Assembly: GCF_047496725.1 (NCBI RefSeq)
Contig: NC_132985.1
Span: forward strand, 3,897,001 to 3,961,000
Length of the DNA stretch: 64,000 nucleotides
Source: Anoplolepis gracilipes
Taxonomy: Eukaryota; Arthropoda; Insecta; Hymenoptera; Formicidae
Reading direction: 5' to 3'
Below the pieces are notes generated by a model that did no database searches, was not told where the DNA came from, and worked only from the letters and a program-made list of their open reading frames with translations. Shown in pieces: positions 1 to 14,627 of this stretch. A program made the position numbers and the translations under genes. Position 1 is the stretch's first letter. Each line of letters opens with the position of its first letter.

Positions 1-2869
1 ACGTGGTGCAAGACTTTGTGTCTGCGCGTTTGCCTCTTCCCTTGTCCCTTTTCCCGAATATCGTGTTACCCCCGCCGAACCACGCGACGACCGCCCTCCG
101 CGCGTTTGCTGTCCCTCGGAAAACTGCCGCCGGCCACCCATCTCCGGAAACCAACCGCAAAGTTCGGTGACTGAAAATTGATGAAGGTGAATTCTAATTT
201 AACTTAACTCAATCTATTCTGATTTAATTAAATAGTCGGAATTCGACCCCCTCGTGGCGAGAATCGACATGCAGTTTGCGCAGGAAATGTTTCTCGAAAA
301 TGTGACAACACATGTCTAGATCTCATGTATGTATTTTGTCTGATTTTAAAGGAATAACGACATAATTAAATATATATCCTTCGAAATAAAAGTCAATTTT
401 AACAATGGTTTAAGAATGTATAGCTTCCAAACAAAAATAAAATAATTAAATTAAAAAAATTATCGGATTATTATAGATCTGTCCATTATAATATACCTGT
501 TTTCATTGTTAAATTCTTTTCAATGTATCAATTCATTATAAATTTATTAATAAACATAATTTTATATAAATATAATATAATAACGAATCACAATTGTGTG
601 TGACAATAATTTTATTAGCCATCTTAAGAAATCAATTTTTATTAAAGATAGATACCTCTGAATTTAAAACTTTTAATTAATTTACAGTATATTTTATATT
701 TATATTTTATACTGTAACAGAATAATATTGATAACGCGATGGACTTCTCAAAAAAAAATCTCGATTCACTGCACTTAATTATGTGATTGCGACATGAAAA
801 TATGTTCGTGTATTCGTTGCTGGCGCAGACAGCTCAACGATCTCACTTCCGCTCTACAGTGTGGACACGTGTAGCGATTCAGGAAACTCGGTTATGCAAA
901 TGTCAAGGACTGAAACGGAATTTTTGCGTCCGCGCAAATATGACGTTTATACTCGCGACTCGCTGATTGCGTTGTGTGACATGATTTTCGGCAAAATTAT
1001 ACGTCGTGCGTTCTCATCAGAGAACATATTAACGCGCCGTGTATGTAAAAGAATTTTGGTGAACTCTATTAAACCATGCATACAACGGTTTAGCTAAAAG
1101 ATTTGCCTAGACTTCGTAATATACATATATATATATATTTATTTGCCAGCATTTGGAATAATTTAATAAACACACGAAAGCTTCGTGTTTAAAAAGACCG
1201 AATAATCTTAAAGCTATTCTTGACGTCTAATTTGAATTAAAACGCACGTAATAATAAAAAATAATTATAAATCTCTATAAACAATTCGTACTTTGTACAA
1301 AAAATCGTTAAAAAAATATATCTAAATAAATGTGGATTTATGTTATTTTTTACGCACACGTGTTTCAGTCTAATTAAATTCATCCTTCTCTGCTTTATGC
1401 GACTAATTTTGAAAGTGAATTTTTATCACGTAGTCATCCATCATTCTGCACTTTTTGCAAGCTGCTTTTGAGAAAAGTAGTTTCCGCGCTTTAGCTTTCT
1501 TCGTTTCTGAGATATATAATACGATGAAGGAAAGAGGAACAGGTTGTATACACGGTTTCATAATGGATTCGTGCTTTTTTACATCGCGACACGTTCCCTG
1601 CGCCGAGAACAGAGGGTGTGTATAAATGATATAATAGAGAAGGAAAAAGGGAAAATGATCACTCGTGCGCCTTAAATCCCGCGGATAAGGATTCTCGATC
1701 CCGCAGCCGCCGGCGAGAGCACAATGTCTTTTTAATTTCTCCCCTGGACTCCCTTGTATTCGCGGATTTTCTCAGACGTCACGGCGCGAACGAGGACTGA
1801 ATAACGGTGAAAATTGCACGGAGAAAACGGAAGTTAGCCGATGCGAAAAGAAAGTCGACAATGGGCAGACGGCGTTGTCTCGACGTCCGCAAGGAGCGAG
1901 GGAACGGACATCCCTCTTTGTTCGGCCATACGAGAATGGGAATTATGAGATGGAAAAGGAGTTAGAAAAAAGTTGGGGAAAAATGGGCGACAGGCGCGCG
2001 GAGACGGCAATGGAGAAAAGGAAAAGAAAAGGAAAAAAGAGATGGCGGTTGCTGGTTTAATACGTAGAAAAGAATACGATTACGGTAGGCGAGAAAGGTG
2101 CGAGGATTCCGTGATGAGTTGAGACGAGTTGGCTAAAAATGAACTATCAAAAACATATAGCAGAGACTTTTTTTCTACTTGGAATGGTGACGCAAAAGTA
2201 TAACATGTACACACACAACAACCGCGTTGTATGTATGTATACCTGTCTGAAAACAATTGATTCTTCCTGCTCAACATATTTGTTACAATTTTACACAACA
2301 CGATGATATTTTCTATTTTTAATTCATAATTTATTGTCTGTCTAAATTTTAATAATTTTACACTTTATTGTTATATTTAATAAAACTATGCAGATGTCAA
2401 AATTGTTGAAATATGTATATACATTTGAAATATGTATTAAAATTTCGAAAATATTAAAATATTGAAAAAATAATTTCTTAAAAAATCTAAATTATATGAT
2501 TTTAATTAATTGCAAGTAGAAAGGAAAAATTAAAAATTGTATCGTATTAAAAAGAGTAATTATATTTAAAACTTTAATAACCGAAAATTGATAGATGTTA
2601 TTCAATAAATGAAAATAAGTCCGTTTGAAATCGTGTTTAACTGATGTCACTATCGTACGCGACACCATAGAAAGTCGTAGAATGTCATAGTTTGATGAAT
2701 TTGAAATGTCATTTTCGAGATATGTGATCGCTGGTTTTATCTTTAATGCGTCTCTTCATGGTTTTTCTTTTGTGGACGCAGTTGTGCGTCACAATAAAAA
2801 ACCACATTTGCCTTTTAATCGGGAATATATAAGATGCTTTATATGGGGAACCGCGGATCTTAAAACATT

Positions 2870-2870
<1 letters not shown>

Positions 2871-2916
<46 letters not shown>
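2871..2916. repeat. (GA)n microsatellite
   Basis: About 46 bp of GA with one interruption near its start. It creates an artificial RERERE reading frame. Confidence 0.95.
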
Positions 2917-2922
<6 letters not shown>

Positions 2923-3401
2923 AAATACACACGTTGTGAAATGTACGTTTTGAATTCAAAAAGAACAAAGCAAATCAAGTTTCTTTCATAAATGAATCTC
3001 ATTTTACTTTAATATCTTCCATACAACATCATTTCAAGTTATGTAACCGACGTGTTTATGCAAAATATCCTATGTAGCTACTGTAGATATTATATCTTCG
3101 CCGGATTATATTCGCCTGCGGCGAGCTACAACAGGAAATTGGAAAAGGTCCACAGAGCGCCCTCAGACACGAAAAGTTATATCTGATGAAGCTGCACCGA
3201 GGAAAATTGCGTATTAATCCGCTCGGAGCTAATGCATCGTAACGCGATCTTATTACTTTTCCCTTCAAGAAAAAAGTCGCCCCATCCTCCCTCAACTTTT
3301 CCATTCGCGTCATAGCCATCATCTTTGCAGTACTAGCTGGCGTGCAAGAGGGTGATTGTGCGAGTGTAATTTCAATATCGTAGCTTTTATCAGGAAGAAG
3401 C

Positions 3402-3427
<26 letters not shown>
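3402..3427. repeat. Poly(A) tract
   Basis: 26 uninterrupted A residues. No retrocopy or target-site duplication is apparent around it. Confidence 0.95.
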
Positions 3428-3433
<6 letters not shown>

Positions 3434-4951
3434 ATCTCCTTTTAATGTTGACATATCGTATACAGTCGGAAATTAAACTCTGCGTTCTTCGCATCTTAAA
3501 TATGCAAACAAGCTCGCAAACGTCATGTGTGTGGCGATAATCTATCGCGTATCGGTAAGCGCGTGGTTTTTTTTTTTCCATACGATTTTTCCCCACAAAG
3601 CGTGCGGACGCGAAAGTCGCGGGCTTTGCGTTTCCACGCATCTATAAACCGTAATCCTGCGGCGCGACATAATTCCACATATAAGCTGACGTGATTCTCG
3701 AATAGAACGACTCGTAAATCCGTGGAGATTATTACAGGGCGTTGAAGGGGCGGGATTGTCGAGGTCGCACAAACATTGAAAGCCTCTACGCCGCGAGTTA
3801 ACCAACCTTCATATCGGGCTTCATTTATATTTAACGCATCCGCACATTTTGCCGTTGTGCGTGTGACGAATAAAAATTTCCCGGTGATACTTTTGATGCG
3901 AATCACGTGCCGCTTTTCTTATCCAGGATTATGTCATACATTCCGGCAAGATAACAACGTACGGCAGATATGTATGTATATGCATAGCATATCGAACGCA
4001 TATTGAAATATATATTAAACACACAAAGATAAGCTAAGAAAATGTACCCGAAATATATACAATTCTCTGATAAATACATAATTTTGTTGTTACAAAGAGA
4101 GCTATCCTTATAAATTATTTCGCCAAATAAACACTGTGTAAAGATTGATAAGGAATTCGATTTATATTCATGACGTAAAATCAATAAATCTTTTTTATAT
4201 TATTTTGTATACAGCCCTTAAAGAACTGCAATTTTAATATAATTTAATTTAATATAATATAATTATATAATAAATATAACATAATTTAATTTTAATATAT
4301 CATTAAAATCGTATAAGGCTTTATTACACAAATTTATCAATATCAATATAAGTATATGATTGCGATAAATCAACATTTCTTATTAACTTTAACGTGTTAA
4401 AATCAATTTAACCTGACAATAGACTTAGACACAAAGCGGTGCGAAACAAATATATTACTCAGGAAATATCAATTTCCAATTCCAATTCTCCTGAACATGA
4501 CACAGACCTCCGGTCCAGCGTTTAAAGCTACAGGCAACCTATAGTCGCGAAGCACCGCGGTGATTATCAATGACAGCTCTCCAATATATCACAGGGTGAC
4601 AGCGATCCAGAGAGCAACTTTAAGCAGCTATATCAAGTCCGTAACAAATCGGTCTTGCTATCAGGGCGCGGACGAAATTCAACGACGAGATTCAACGGGA
4701 AACGAGAATAATCCCCTTTCCTTCTCTCCCTTGCTACACGACAGCTGGGATAATTAAGTTCCCTATGGTTTTAACAGGCCCGCTCGCGCGGCCGGATGTT
4801 CGGCCTCCAAATTGGACGATTTTGAGTCAGCCGGTGCGCGGCCGCTTTAAACATCCATCCACATTCCGCAGAGCAGTGGCTGGATTACAGGAGCGGTCGA
4901 TCTCGCATTACGTGACCGTCCGACAAGGCGCTTTTCAATTTTAGCGACCAT

Positions 4952-4959
4952 TTCTCTCT

Positions 4960-5004
<45 letters not shown>

Positions 5005-5014
5005 CCTTTCTCTC
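4952..5014. repeat. (TC)n pyrimidine tract
   Basis: About 60 bp of TC with C and T interruptions, inside a GC-richer block. Confidence 0.95.
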
Positions 5015-8000
5015 AGCCTCACGCCCCGATCATTAGCCCCGGAGGGTCATTTGCATTCGCGAACGTCCCGGATTTTACGTGCCGTTGCTTAGCGTCAGCG
5101 CGACGTATAAATTGGCATCCTTTAAAACGCGAATCCCGAATGTCGCACTAACTGCGATGCTGTAATAAACAGTTTGATCTCGCGCATGTCGACGTCGCAT
5201 CGCCGTCTCGCATCGATAAACCGTCCCGCCAGCGGCTTTGTTTGCGAAAATTGCATCGCGCGTTCACGCAAGTTCAATGTTATTTGACACTGTTGATAAA
5301 AGTAGATATTATTCATTCTCTCTGAGAATCGACATTATGAACGCTGGATGTTCTATAGAAATATAAATAACACAAAATTCTATAGAATTTATTAAAATGT
5401 TAGGAGCTAATTAGTGCCAGTAATATTTAACGCAACGCGTTTATTATTTCAAAGAGCTGCAGAATAAAATCTTTCGTTGTATTTAAGTAAGGTCTAGAAA
5501 AACTAAAAATACAACTCGATTCTTGATTAGAGAGAGCTTTTTCGTTTTATATCTATTTCGAACCGATCGGCCATGTTTTCTTGGAGATTCTATTAGACAG
5601 CAACGCGATTTATCTATTTTCGCAAATAACAGCTATATCGAGGTGCAAATCTTAATACAATATAACGTGACAAGAAGTAAAGTGGATTTTCTGTTAACCG
5701 GTGACGTAAGACGTCGCGGCAAAGCCTGAGAAAGGAGGCACCTAATTTCATTATTCCCATAATCCAGAAAATAGGACATCCCGAACGCATATAAGAAACC
5801 TATTTATCAAGCGAGCTTTTTAATACATTCACCTTTTAGATATCGGTGTACCGCAGGAAAAGGAAAGCAACAATATTATTAACTTTTGTAACGTAATAAA
5901 CCTACTTTTTTCATCACATCATTTGTTATTCTTCATAATCCGTCAATGTTATTTAATCGGTTTATATCGAATTAATTTTGGCTAAAAAAATACGGTATAT
6001 AAACATCAGATAAAATTTCCGCTCGGATTGAAATCAAAAAACGTATATTAACAAAGATAATCTTTTTTCCCTGAAATCCGTCAGTTACGAATTCGATATA
6101 CGATTCCTTTCCAATTCAATCATCTTCGTAGAAGATTCCGCTCTGGAGGTTATCGAGCTTTAGTTATTTCGATTAAATGCGTTCAACGGACAAACCGGAG
6201 ATCCCCCAGAAGTTTAAAGCCGAACTGCTCGTATTATTAACACAACGGAATATGTGCCACTACAGGGAACTCAATTACCAGTAGTATTAAACCTCATGCT
6301 ATCGTGAGATCATCAATCGTACCGTTATCAATTTCTGATACATGCGTATATATACAGAATATCATTTAAAAACTATTATTCGTAACCATACTGTATATCA
6401 CTGTGAGAATTATATATTTCGATTTATATATACTATTACGTGGTGTGTAATTAATGACTTGTGAAAATTACAAAAGAACATATATACGTATGTACAATAT
6501 TTGAAATATTTATATGGATAAATACATAAATGTCTTTCAGAATTTTTTCAAATATACAAGTTACTAGTCATTAAATTATCTATTGTCATATCAATTTTAA
6601 AGCATTATTATAGATTTTGATAGAAATTCTATGCCGATAAAATACATTACTGATAATACGGAAATAGCACGGATTTGGTGGCAGCGCTTGTCAGATTATA
6701 GTCGCATCGTCCATTGAAACGCATTATTGAACGTCCGCTCGACTGGAAATCGTAGGAACAGGGAGCTTAATTATTAGAATTACGAGGAGATCAGTGACTT
6801 GTGAAAATTAAGGGAAATTTAATTACCGAAGGCACTCGGTAATGAAGGAGAAAACCATTACTTGCTGAGCCAAATATTCGTACACAAATGCATACTGAAT
6901 CGTGCATCCGAAAAATGCACTTGATCATTATAATAATTGTGAATGAGATTCGCTTGTATTCACTGAAATGTATTTTTTCACGATAATGCAAAAATAAATG
7001 TTTCGAAAAATTGATTTTATATCTTCTGTTATGTAATAAAAAATAATGCATGTATAAAATCTTATGAGTTCATTCTTTTGATAAGTATAAAATAAATTCA
7101 AGCAACTTTTTTAAATAATATCGTGCAAATTTCTCAGTTTGCAATAACAAGAATTAATTTCGTAGACTTAATATTTTATACACTATTAAACACATTAAGG
7201 CAATATATTCACGTCGCATTAAATAATAATTCCAACTCGAGAAACAAAAAAAAATTAATTTTTCAACGCGCACTCATCTCTAATGACCTCGAAATATGGT
7301 GGTTTAGCGATTAACCCTGGCACGGTTATTCGCGTGCAATTAAATGAGTCGGTATAGGAAAGGCGCACTGAATGTCGTAGAAAATGGGCTAACCAATTTT
7401 CATTGTCCCGGGGTAACTGCGGGAAACGCGGGCTCGCCTCCCACTTGCGGTGAGAGACAATTCTTTTTATTTTTTTGCTGAAAGCAGCGGCAACCAAGTT
7501 TCGCTGGTGGTAGTTACAGCAATTGGAAACTGAAACCGATGGCCTACGAAAACTATAAGAGACTTAATTACCACTGGCGGTGGCCGGAAACAAGGGCGAA
7601 AACAGGATCAATGATCCTACCGCCAGAATAATCAATTTTACAGACACGGGGCAGAGGCATGGCACGACAGGGTAATCGAAAATATATCGACTTGGAACAT
7701 TTGGTCTGCCGGAAAGCGGATTTATCTCAGCATGTAAATGGACCGGTTCAATCTCGCTCGAAGTACCACAATCTGCTGGGGAGGCTATTGAATAACTATG
7801 AAGGCACAAGAAAGGATAAAAATTAAGTATATCTAGTAGATTTATGTAAAATGAAAAAGCACACAAAAGATAAAATTCAACAATATTTTAAGTATTTAAA
7901 ATTGAAAGTATTCCAATATTGTATAAATATATTCTTATAATCTTAAAAAAAAAAGTTGATAATTTATATCATAACTCTGAACTGAAATCTTTAAGCTAAT

Positions 8001-8935
8001 ATTTTCTAAAATGTGAAAAATAATTAATGTTGAAGTTCATCATTTACAAATTTCTTCGTATAATCCTTTAACCATCTTTCTGTCTACTGAAGAAAAAGAT
8101 AAAGAATGAAAAATATATTTAAATGTGCTTCCTTAAAGCTATTAAGATAAAATATAGCGTCATTTATTATCGAATTAAAAATTCTCACCATAAAACCACT
8201 ACATTATCACTTCATTTAATCGCACAATAATTGATGGTAGGCATCTCGCATTATCTACACAGAGTTCAATAATATGCAGATTCAGGGTTTTTTTTAAGTT
8301 CTTACCATGAAGGCAAAACTCTCCGCGAGAATATAAAATATCGAATCATTAATAAAAAAAAGGACTCTCTTCCACAATGATCTTAACGAGCAAAAACGTG
8401 TCTTCGTTATCGCGCAGCGGTTGATAACGACAAGGCAACGCGATCCCTCTGTAACGCAAACCTTAAGGACCAACCACGTCTCGTCTCAAGACGCGATGAG
8501 ATTTATTTCGCCACTCGACAGAAAAGAGAAACCCAAGGAAAGCGAATTTGTAATCCCTGATTACGTAAAGTGAGTCACCTTAATTGACACTCATGAAACA
8601 GAATGCGAACACGTGAAAGAAGAAGCGCGCGCTACATCGTCCGTCTTTTACGCCAATTAATTCGTTTGAGGCGCTAATCAACGCAAGGCTACTTGAAAGT
8701 CTGTGAAAAACGTTCATATAATGGAAAAATAAAAGCTATTTTAATTAATATCCGTAACTCTTTGCTAGAGATAATAATTCCCGACATAATAATGCATACA
8801 TCGAATTCTCGTTTACTTTTAAACAAAAAATTACATTCAAATAAGCAACTATTACGCTGATTAATCTCTCCTCCCTTTTTCCTTCCCCTCAGTATATTTA
8901 AAAATTATTAATTGTTATGCACAATATATCCACAA

Positions 8936-8993
8936 TTATGTAAATTGAATTTCATTTACAATTGTTATGTAAATTAAATTTCATTTACAATTG
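8936..8993. repeat. Two-copy 29-bp tandem repeat
   Basis: Units 8936-8964 and 8965-8993 differ at one base (GTAAATTGAATTT versus GTAAATTAAATTT). Each unit has the internal inverted repeat GTAAAT...ATTTAC. Confidence 0.9.
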
Positions 8994-11543
8994 TCAGTAT
9001 AGTATCTCGTGCTCACAATCTATAATTAATTAACGATTAAAAATATGTCAACTGAAAAATACACGGTTTAATGTATTTTTTTATTAATATTGTACACACA
9101 CCTGCGATATGGAAATTATAAATGTATAAAAATTACTGTTTAAATAAAAAACATGACATGTATAGATGTCTCAATTACATGATGTTGCGGTCGTAAACAA
9201 CATTTGATTAAAAGTCTAATTCGGCTTGTCGGATTTAATCTGCGGAATTAAAAATCCTATAAATTTAAATTACTATACTCTTCTGTTTAATAAATTCCCG
9301 TTAATAGAAAATAAATATATCAACAATATTATAAAGTTTTTTGTAAATTAAACACAGAATCTCGAAGCATTTATAATAATTGTATCATATCATCCTAACA
9401 ATCGAAAAGATTGTGATAAATTTCTATGTAATTGCGTGTAACTGAAGAATAAAATTAATATAAAATGTTCATTTATTTATAATATTCTGTTTTTTATAAT
9501 TCCATACTCCTTTCCATAATATAGAAACACATTCTACATATAAAAGAGCAAGAAAACAATGTCAAAATTATTTTTAATACATTTTATCTGACTGACTTGT
9601 TTAATAATGGTATAAGAGAGATAATAATGTTTTTACATTCTCATTATAAAACATGCTACAAAATCAAGTAATTTAACGTTTACAACCGATAACGACTATG
9701 TAGCAGATTATGTAACCGTATATATTTTCAACTTGTTTATTTCTGTATATTAATAAAATTAAATAATACATTGATACGTTTGTAAAAAGATTGATTACAC
9801 AATTTATTTAAGGTTATATCAAATTGCATTCTGAATTTATTATATTTTAATATAACATAAAATATCGGTACTATCGTGACTCGAAATTTCTTGCGTAAAA
9901 TCGCACAAAGTAATGTCCGCACGGCAACAATATTTTCCGGTAAAAAGTAGTAAAGTTCCTTTCGCGCGTGGCGAAGATAAGTGCGCCTTCTAACGGGAGT
10001 AATGATCACGGCGTAATCGATAATCGCCACCCGTCATAAATCCTCTCGCTACTTCGATCCTCGAAGGAGCAACACGCGCGGAATTTCCGAACAACGTGCG
10101 AACGTGCGCTCCAGTTTGCAGTTTCGCAACATCGTCCGAGTGGTTTAATTAGAAGAAGCGAAAAGTCGATGCCAAAGGATCTCTCCCGCATAACAATTTA
10201 CGATAAATAAACAACCCCCGCGACTGTCAAATGAAACTTGTGACAACATAGCTCTCTGTCGGGATGCAATCATCCACTTCGATTATGCACCTGTCGCGAA
10301 ACGTGTGCGCTCACATGTCTGCCTGTCGATCAAAGATAGATCGGATGGAATCGACCTCTGTAACTGATGACAGCTGATCGACAATTTTGGCCGTTTCGGG
10401 CGCGAAGATTCGCCAATCATTGACGCGACACATTTCGATTCGATCCAAATTGATTGCGGTTGATCACGAAATTAATAGCGAAGGCTACTCTGTCAAGGAA
10501 TATAGCAATAATTTTACATTTTGCAAAATAAACGTACGCGCATTTATTCGTCAAATAATTTCCGTAAGTAACATTGCACAGCGAAAATAATCTGTATTGC
10601 AATTTTGCAGTTTACAAGAAAGAAAGAAAAAGTAAAAAGAGAAATTGTAGTAAGAAGAGAAGTTGTATAGAAAGACAAATAAAGGAGAAAATGTTTTGTA
10701 CGAACAAATATAAGATGCATTCAACCTCACAAGCAAGGAACGTCATTTTGATCATGCTTGATGCAAGGTATTGATTTAATAACAGCCGTTACTTGTGCAA
10801 GCTCGTAATGCGGGTTGATCGAGGCGCAATTTATCGTTTGACAAATAAAACCTCTCGAGTTTCCGCGATTCACGTTTTCTGCACAACAGCAAAATCCTTT
10901 CGCGATAATAAAGGAAAGAGAAAGAAAGTGTTCGGAAGGGAGAAGGGAAGGGAAAACCACGCGCGTGATTTCGAGCTGCATCCATCCGCGGAAGTAAAAG
11001 TCAATCTCACTGCCTGCTGTTGTGTTGCTGCTCGTAAATCCCCGTAGAATCGATGCGAGAGAGAGGATTGGGAAAGAGGAGGGATAGATGTTTCACGGAG
11101 AACAAGTGCGATTCCAAGAAGGTGATTCTCTTGAAAAGGAGACCGTGTAAATAATGATCGAACACTACGACGCGGGGAATCAGTCCTCTTACGAGCCCGC
11201 TGGGATATCATTCTGTTGCGAATCAAGCGATTTATATTTCAGACTATCTGTTGACGTATTTGCATTGTTGTTCGTACAGATTTAATTCGCGTGTCCCTCT
11301 TACGTGACACGCGTTCCCATAAAAGTTGCGCAGTTAGTCTTACTGTATTTTTGTGGTCAACACTTGCTCGATCAAAATCATCGGTATCATAATAAATAAT
11401 ATTCTAAATGACTTCCAAGATAGTGTTAAAAAAACATAATTATTTTCTTTTATATTCATTCTCCTCAAACTAAACAAGCAATAAAAAAAAATATGTTTCA
11501 TTTATTTATATTGATTTTACGTCCTCTTCTCATAGATTGTATC

Positions 11544-11547
<4 letters not shown>

Positions 11548-11578
<31 letters not shown>
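11548..11578. repeat. Poly(T) tract
   Basis: 31 uninterrupted T residues, the longest homopolymer in the window. Confidence 0.95.
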
Positions 11579-11580
<2 letters not shown>

Positions 11581-13183
11581 TAAATATAGTTTAAAATGGT
11601 ATACTAATAAATTAATAATTTTCTATCGAAGAGAAAGAATAAACAATCGCAATGGTAATTATAAGAAGACAGACAATGTCAATTGTACGTTTAAACTTCG
11701 AAGCACTTATCATTAGTCGACACCTTTGAAGTGTGACAATTATAAATAAAAACTTTTATTTCCTCTCTTCGTCCGAACGTGCTCACGCCCGTTTTTCTAG
11801 CTCGCGATAAACTGGCCACTTGTATGAAGAAACAATCGTTCAGTTAACCTCTGACTATTGATCGAATTTCGCAGCTTTTATTTCGAGCCGCGAGCTGTAA
11901 AAAGTGAGCGTTAGTAGTGTTGCAACGGCAAGTATCGCCACACGTGAGGTAGAAAACACGCGAGATATCCGATGTTAATCGTCGCTGATCGAGCCTCGAG
12001 TGATTCAGCTTCCGATATCACGATTGCTTTAGATAACGCGACGCCCAAAGTGCGCGTTCGTTATTTCTCACGCTACTTTCGTTGGTAATCCGAAGCCAAC
12101 AATTGTTTCATAAATTCTATAAACGATATTTGCAGAACCAACGAGTTCGTTGCACGTATACCATCGCAGTAATTAAGTAATATTTACGTCCCGCTACGGG
12201 ATTTTCAATCAGTGAAAAGTTACGTACGCCGCATGTTTCGAATGAATAATATATAAACACATTGTAGACGGGCAATTATTTTATAAACCGATTAGACGAT
12301 TTCCCGTTCGTACTTAGCAATTATTGCAGCCATGCAACGAGAGATGCGAAATTGTACAAGTTTTCGTTTAAAATTGTTGGCCTGTATTAAAGCGTTCAAA
12401 TGTTGAAAGTTCTACTTCATTAAACAATAGCATAAAATGTATGTGTTAAAGTCAACTTTTTTTACACCAATTTATAATTCGTTGAAAAAAATTAAAAACC
12501 ACGCCTATTGTATTTTATGTGTTTGATATGTGTGTATACGCGTATTTCGCTTTATTCTGATATTTTATATGTACATATATATGTACGATAAAAAGATAAA
12601 TGAATTAAAATATTTGTCACACATATTTCTTCAAAAATGTTTTTTTTTTTTTTATATGTCTTTTTAGACATTAATATAATAATCAAAAGAACCTCGGTTG
12701 GCTCAATATTAATAATAATAATAATAAAATAAAGCTTTAGATCAGGTTAATTATTTTTGGACGAAATTATTTAAACATGCGTGCTAGAGAATGGAAAATA
12801 TTAACAGAAATTAATTCGATCTATTGAATGGCAATAATAGATTTCTCTCTATTTTTGAAATCAAGAGGTTATTACGTTTTGATTCAATAACATTGTCTGC
12901 ATTGCGTTCGTAGTTGATGATTTCTGCGTCGATAATGCGCGACAGTAAGCGCTCGGCCGAAAACAAATTAATTATGGTTTAGACAGAAGCGCGTATTAGT
13001 CGATAGAGATCCATGATCGAGGCAATTACTGCCGAAATTCAGATCGAGTCGCGGGTATGTAACTCGAATGTAATAACCGTGGGAGACAATGCGGGGTAGG
13101 GAGACAATCAACGTAATTCTAACACATTGATCGGCACTCGCGCATATACATACGTGTGTAGAAGCGCGCGTGTATACGTTTAG

Positions 13184-13327
13184 TTTCGAGCGTTCCTCGT
13201 CGAGATGCGATTGATTGCTGACGATCAGATTATGGCAATTAATAGCTCGAGTGCCACGGATCCCTTCGCTTGTAAATTAGTTCCGTTTCCGACAGAGGAA
13301 CTCCCGGAATCCAACTTATCGCCGCAA
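13184..13327 (+). other. Candidate small exon or short ORF start, unidentified
   Basis: An AG at 13182-13183 precedes, and CAA|GTACGT follows, a block with an ATG at 13205. The frame reads MRLIADDQIMAINSSSATDP onward to LSPQ. The composition is higher in GC than the flanks. The acceptor has no good pyrimidine tract and the product is unfamiliar, so this is weak. Confidence 0.1.
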
Positions 13328-14363
13328 GTACGTGGACGACTGTTATCGGTCACACATCCAACACGTAATCCGTATTCCACATGTTACAGCCACGTCTGAA
13401 TGTCTTTTTGGATAAATTCGTGAACAAATAAAATTTTATTAAGACTTGACACTTGCGGCCTACTATTAACTATGTTAAATCGGATATAATTTGATGAAAT
13501 TAGTTGCGAAACGTTCTGTTCTGCATGATAATGACTTGTCTTTATCATAGGTAATGGGAATATGTAATGAGAAGAGATACAGTTAAATATTACAAAGAGT
13601 AAATGGTTGTGAAATATTCTACTTCCTTTGATATATGTTATCGGCATCGTTAAAATGATAAAAATTATTTAAATCAAATGCTTATATAAATAGCTGGAAT
13701 TTCTAATTTGCATTATAATGAAATGTTTCATATAGCAGTTGAGGAAGCTCGAGCTTTGCGCATTATATTGTCTCGCATTTGCATCACCCACATACATCAA
13801 TATTGAGTAAATTGAGTAGTGCGGTATAATCCAGATTATATAAATTGAATGGAGTCAGGAAAATTGATTCAACATATGCATACTTCATCAAAAACAAGTT
13901 ACGAAATTATACATCACTTATAATCTTGCAATTAGACGATTATAGTGGAGGATATAAGTAGAAAAAATATCTTTAATAATAACACGTGAAGAAAACGTGA
14001 TTCAACACAATCCGGTACTTTATGACATAATTTCGAATGAAAATGGAAAAAAAAAAAAAAAAAACACACGGAGAGAAAAAATGTGAAGATAAAATATGCT
14101 CTTAATTTGTACGTTTAAACCTATTATTATTAGTATTACCTGCGCTTTATTGACTTTATTAAAACAATTGTATGCTCTCTACGGATATCATTCCTCGTAG
14201 CTGGAGCCAATCGATGAAACATGTTGGATTATTTCACAACCAAGTACTCTTGCTCCACATATCTGGCGTGCATCTCCAGGTCCGGGAAGTAGGGAGATGC
14301 AGCCTACTCTATATAGAGTATAAATGCTATTCATGCGACAGCATAATGGGTTAAGTGGGGTCT

Positions 14364-14369
14364 ACTCAC
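14364..14369 (-). other. Splice donor after nAChR exon
   Basis: On the minus strand the coding sequence ATC GAC GTC is followed directly by GTGAGT, a full consensus donor. Reading through it adds VSRPHLTHYAVA and then a stop, which is not receptor sequence. Other insect nAChR alpha genes also have an intron just after LIDV, before the NLKNQ exon, so position and phase agree with the family. Confidence 0.9.
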
Positions 14370-14627
14370 GACGTCGATGAGCTGGGAGAGGCGTAGTCCC
14401 ATTTTGACAGTGAGGCGATCGCTGTTGTTGCCAACAGGGCGGATGAGGCGGTTGTAGTTCGACAGCAGGTCATCGTAGAGACGCTTCGCTTCCGGATTGG
14501 CCGAGGCGCCCGGAAACGGGGCAACGAGACAGGATATGGCTGCCGCCATCGCCAGCAATCCGCCCAACCTGGACCACCATCGCCACCAGCCTTTCCCACC
14601 GTCGTTCGTCCAAGCATCCCTAAGCAT
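14370..14627 (-). CDS. nAChRalpha1: First coding exon (partial gene) of nicotinic acetylcholine receptor alpha subunit, alpha1 class
   Basis: This exon encodes 86 residues of a cys-loop acetylcholine-gated cation channel subunit, which sits in the postsynaptic membrane of insect central neurons and is a neonicotinoid target. Residues 1-43 are a signal peptide: an n-region with K12, R16 and R20 and a W-rich patch, a hydrophobic core around GGLLAMAAAISCLV, and an ASA cleavage site before NPEAKRL. Residues 44-86 carry the family's N-terminal helix (NPEAKRLYDDLLSNYN), an N-glycosylation sequon at N67 (NNS) and the first beta strand ending LSQLIDV. The VGNNSDRLTVKMGLRL stretch fits my memory of Drosophila ALS (Dalpha1) better than alpha2, alpha3 or alpha4, so the subtype is likely rather than certain. 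The start is the ATG nearest the signal peptide. The frame stays open upstream to 14825 through a (GA)n-encoded RERERE run, which is not credible protein. The exon ends in phase 0 at a GTGAGT donor. The Cys loop and transmembrane segments lie outside the window. Confidence 0.93.

Larger units (their letters stand above)
1..14363. other. Non-coding: 5' part of the first coding intron of the nAChR gene
   Basis: No exon was recognised here. The next receptor exon (beginning NLKNQIMTTN-like) was sought by its expected reverse-complement codon pattern and not found, so the intron runs off the left edge. AT-rich background dominates. Blocks of higher GC and CpG occur at about 1-180, 1540-2080, 3080-3960, 4500-5320, 7320-7780, 9890-11330, 11760-12070 and 12900-13400. 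They have no conserved reading frame that I can identify and are candidates for cis-regulatory elements. Simple repeats in this stretch are listed separately. Confidence 0.6.

Noticed and set aside
1..14363. Second coding exon of the receptor (NLKNQIMTTN-type)
   Set aside because: I looked for its reverse-complement codon pattern and found no match; it must lie to the left of the window.
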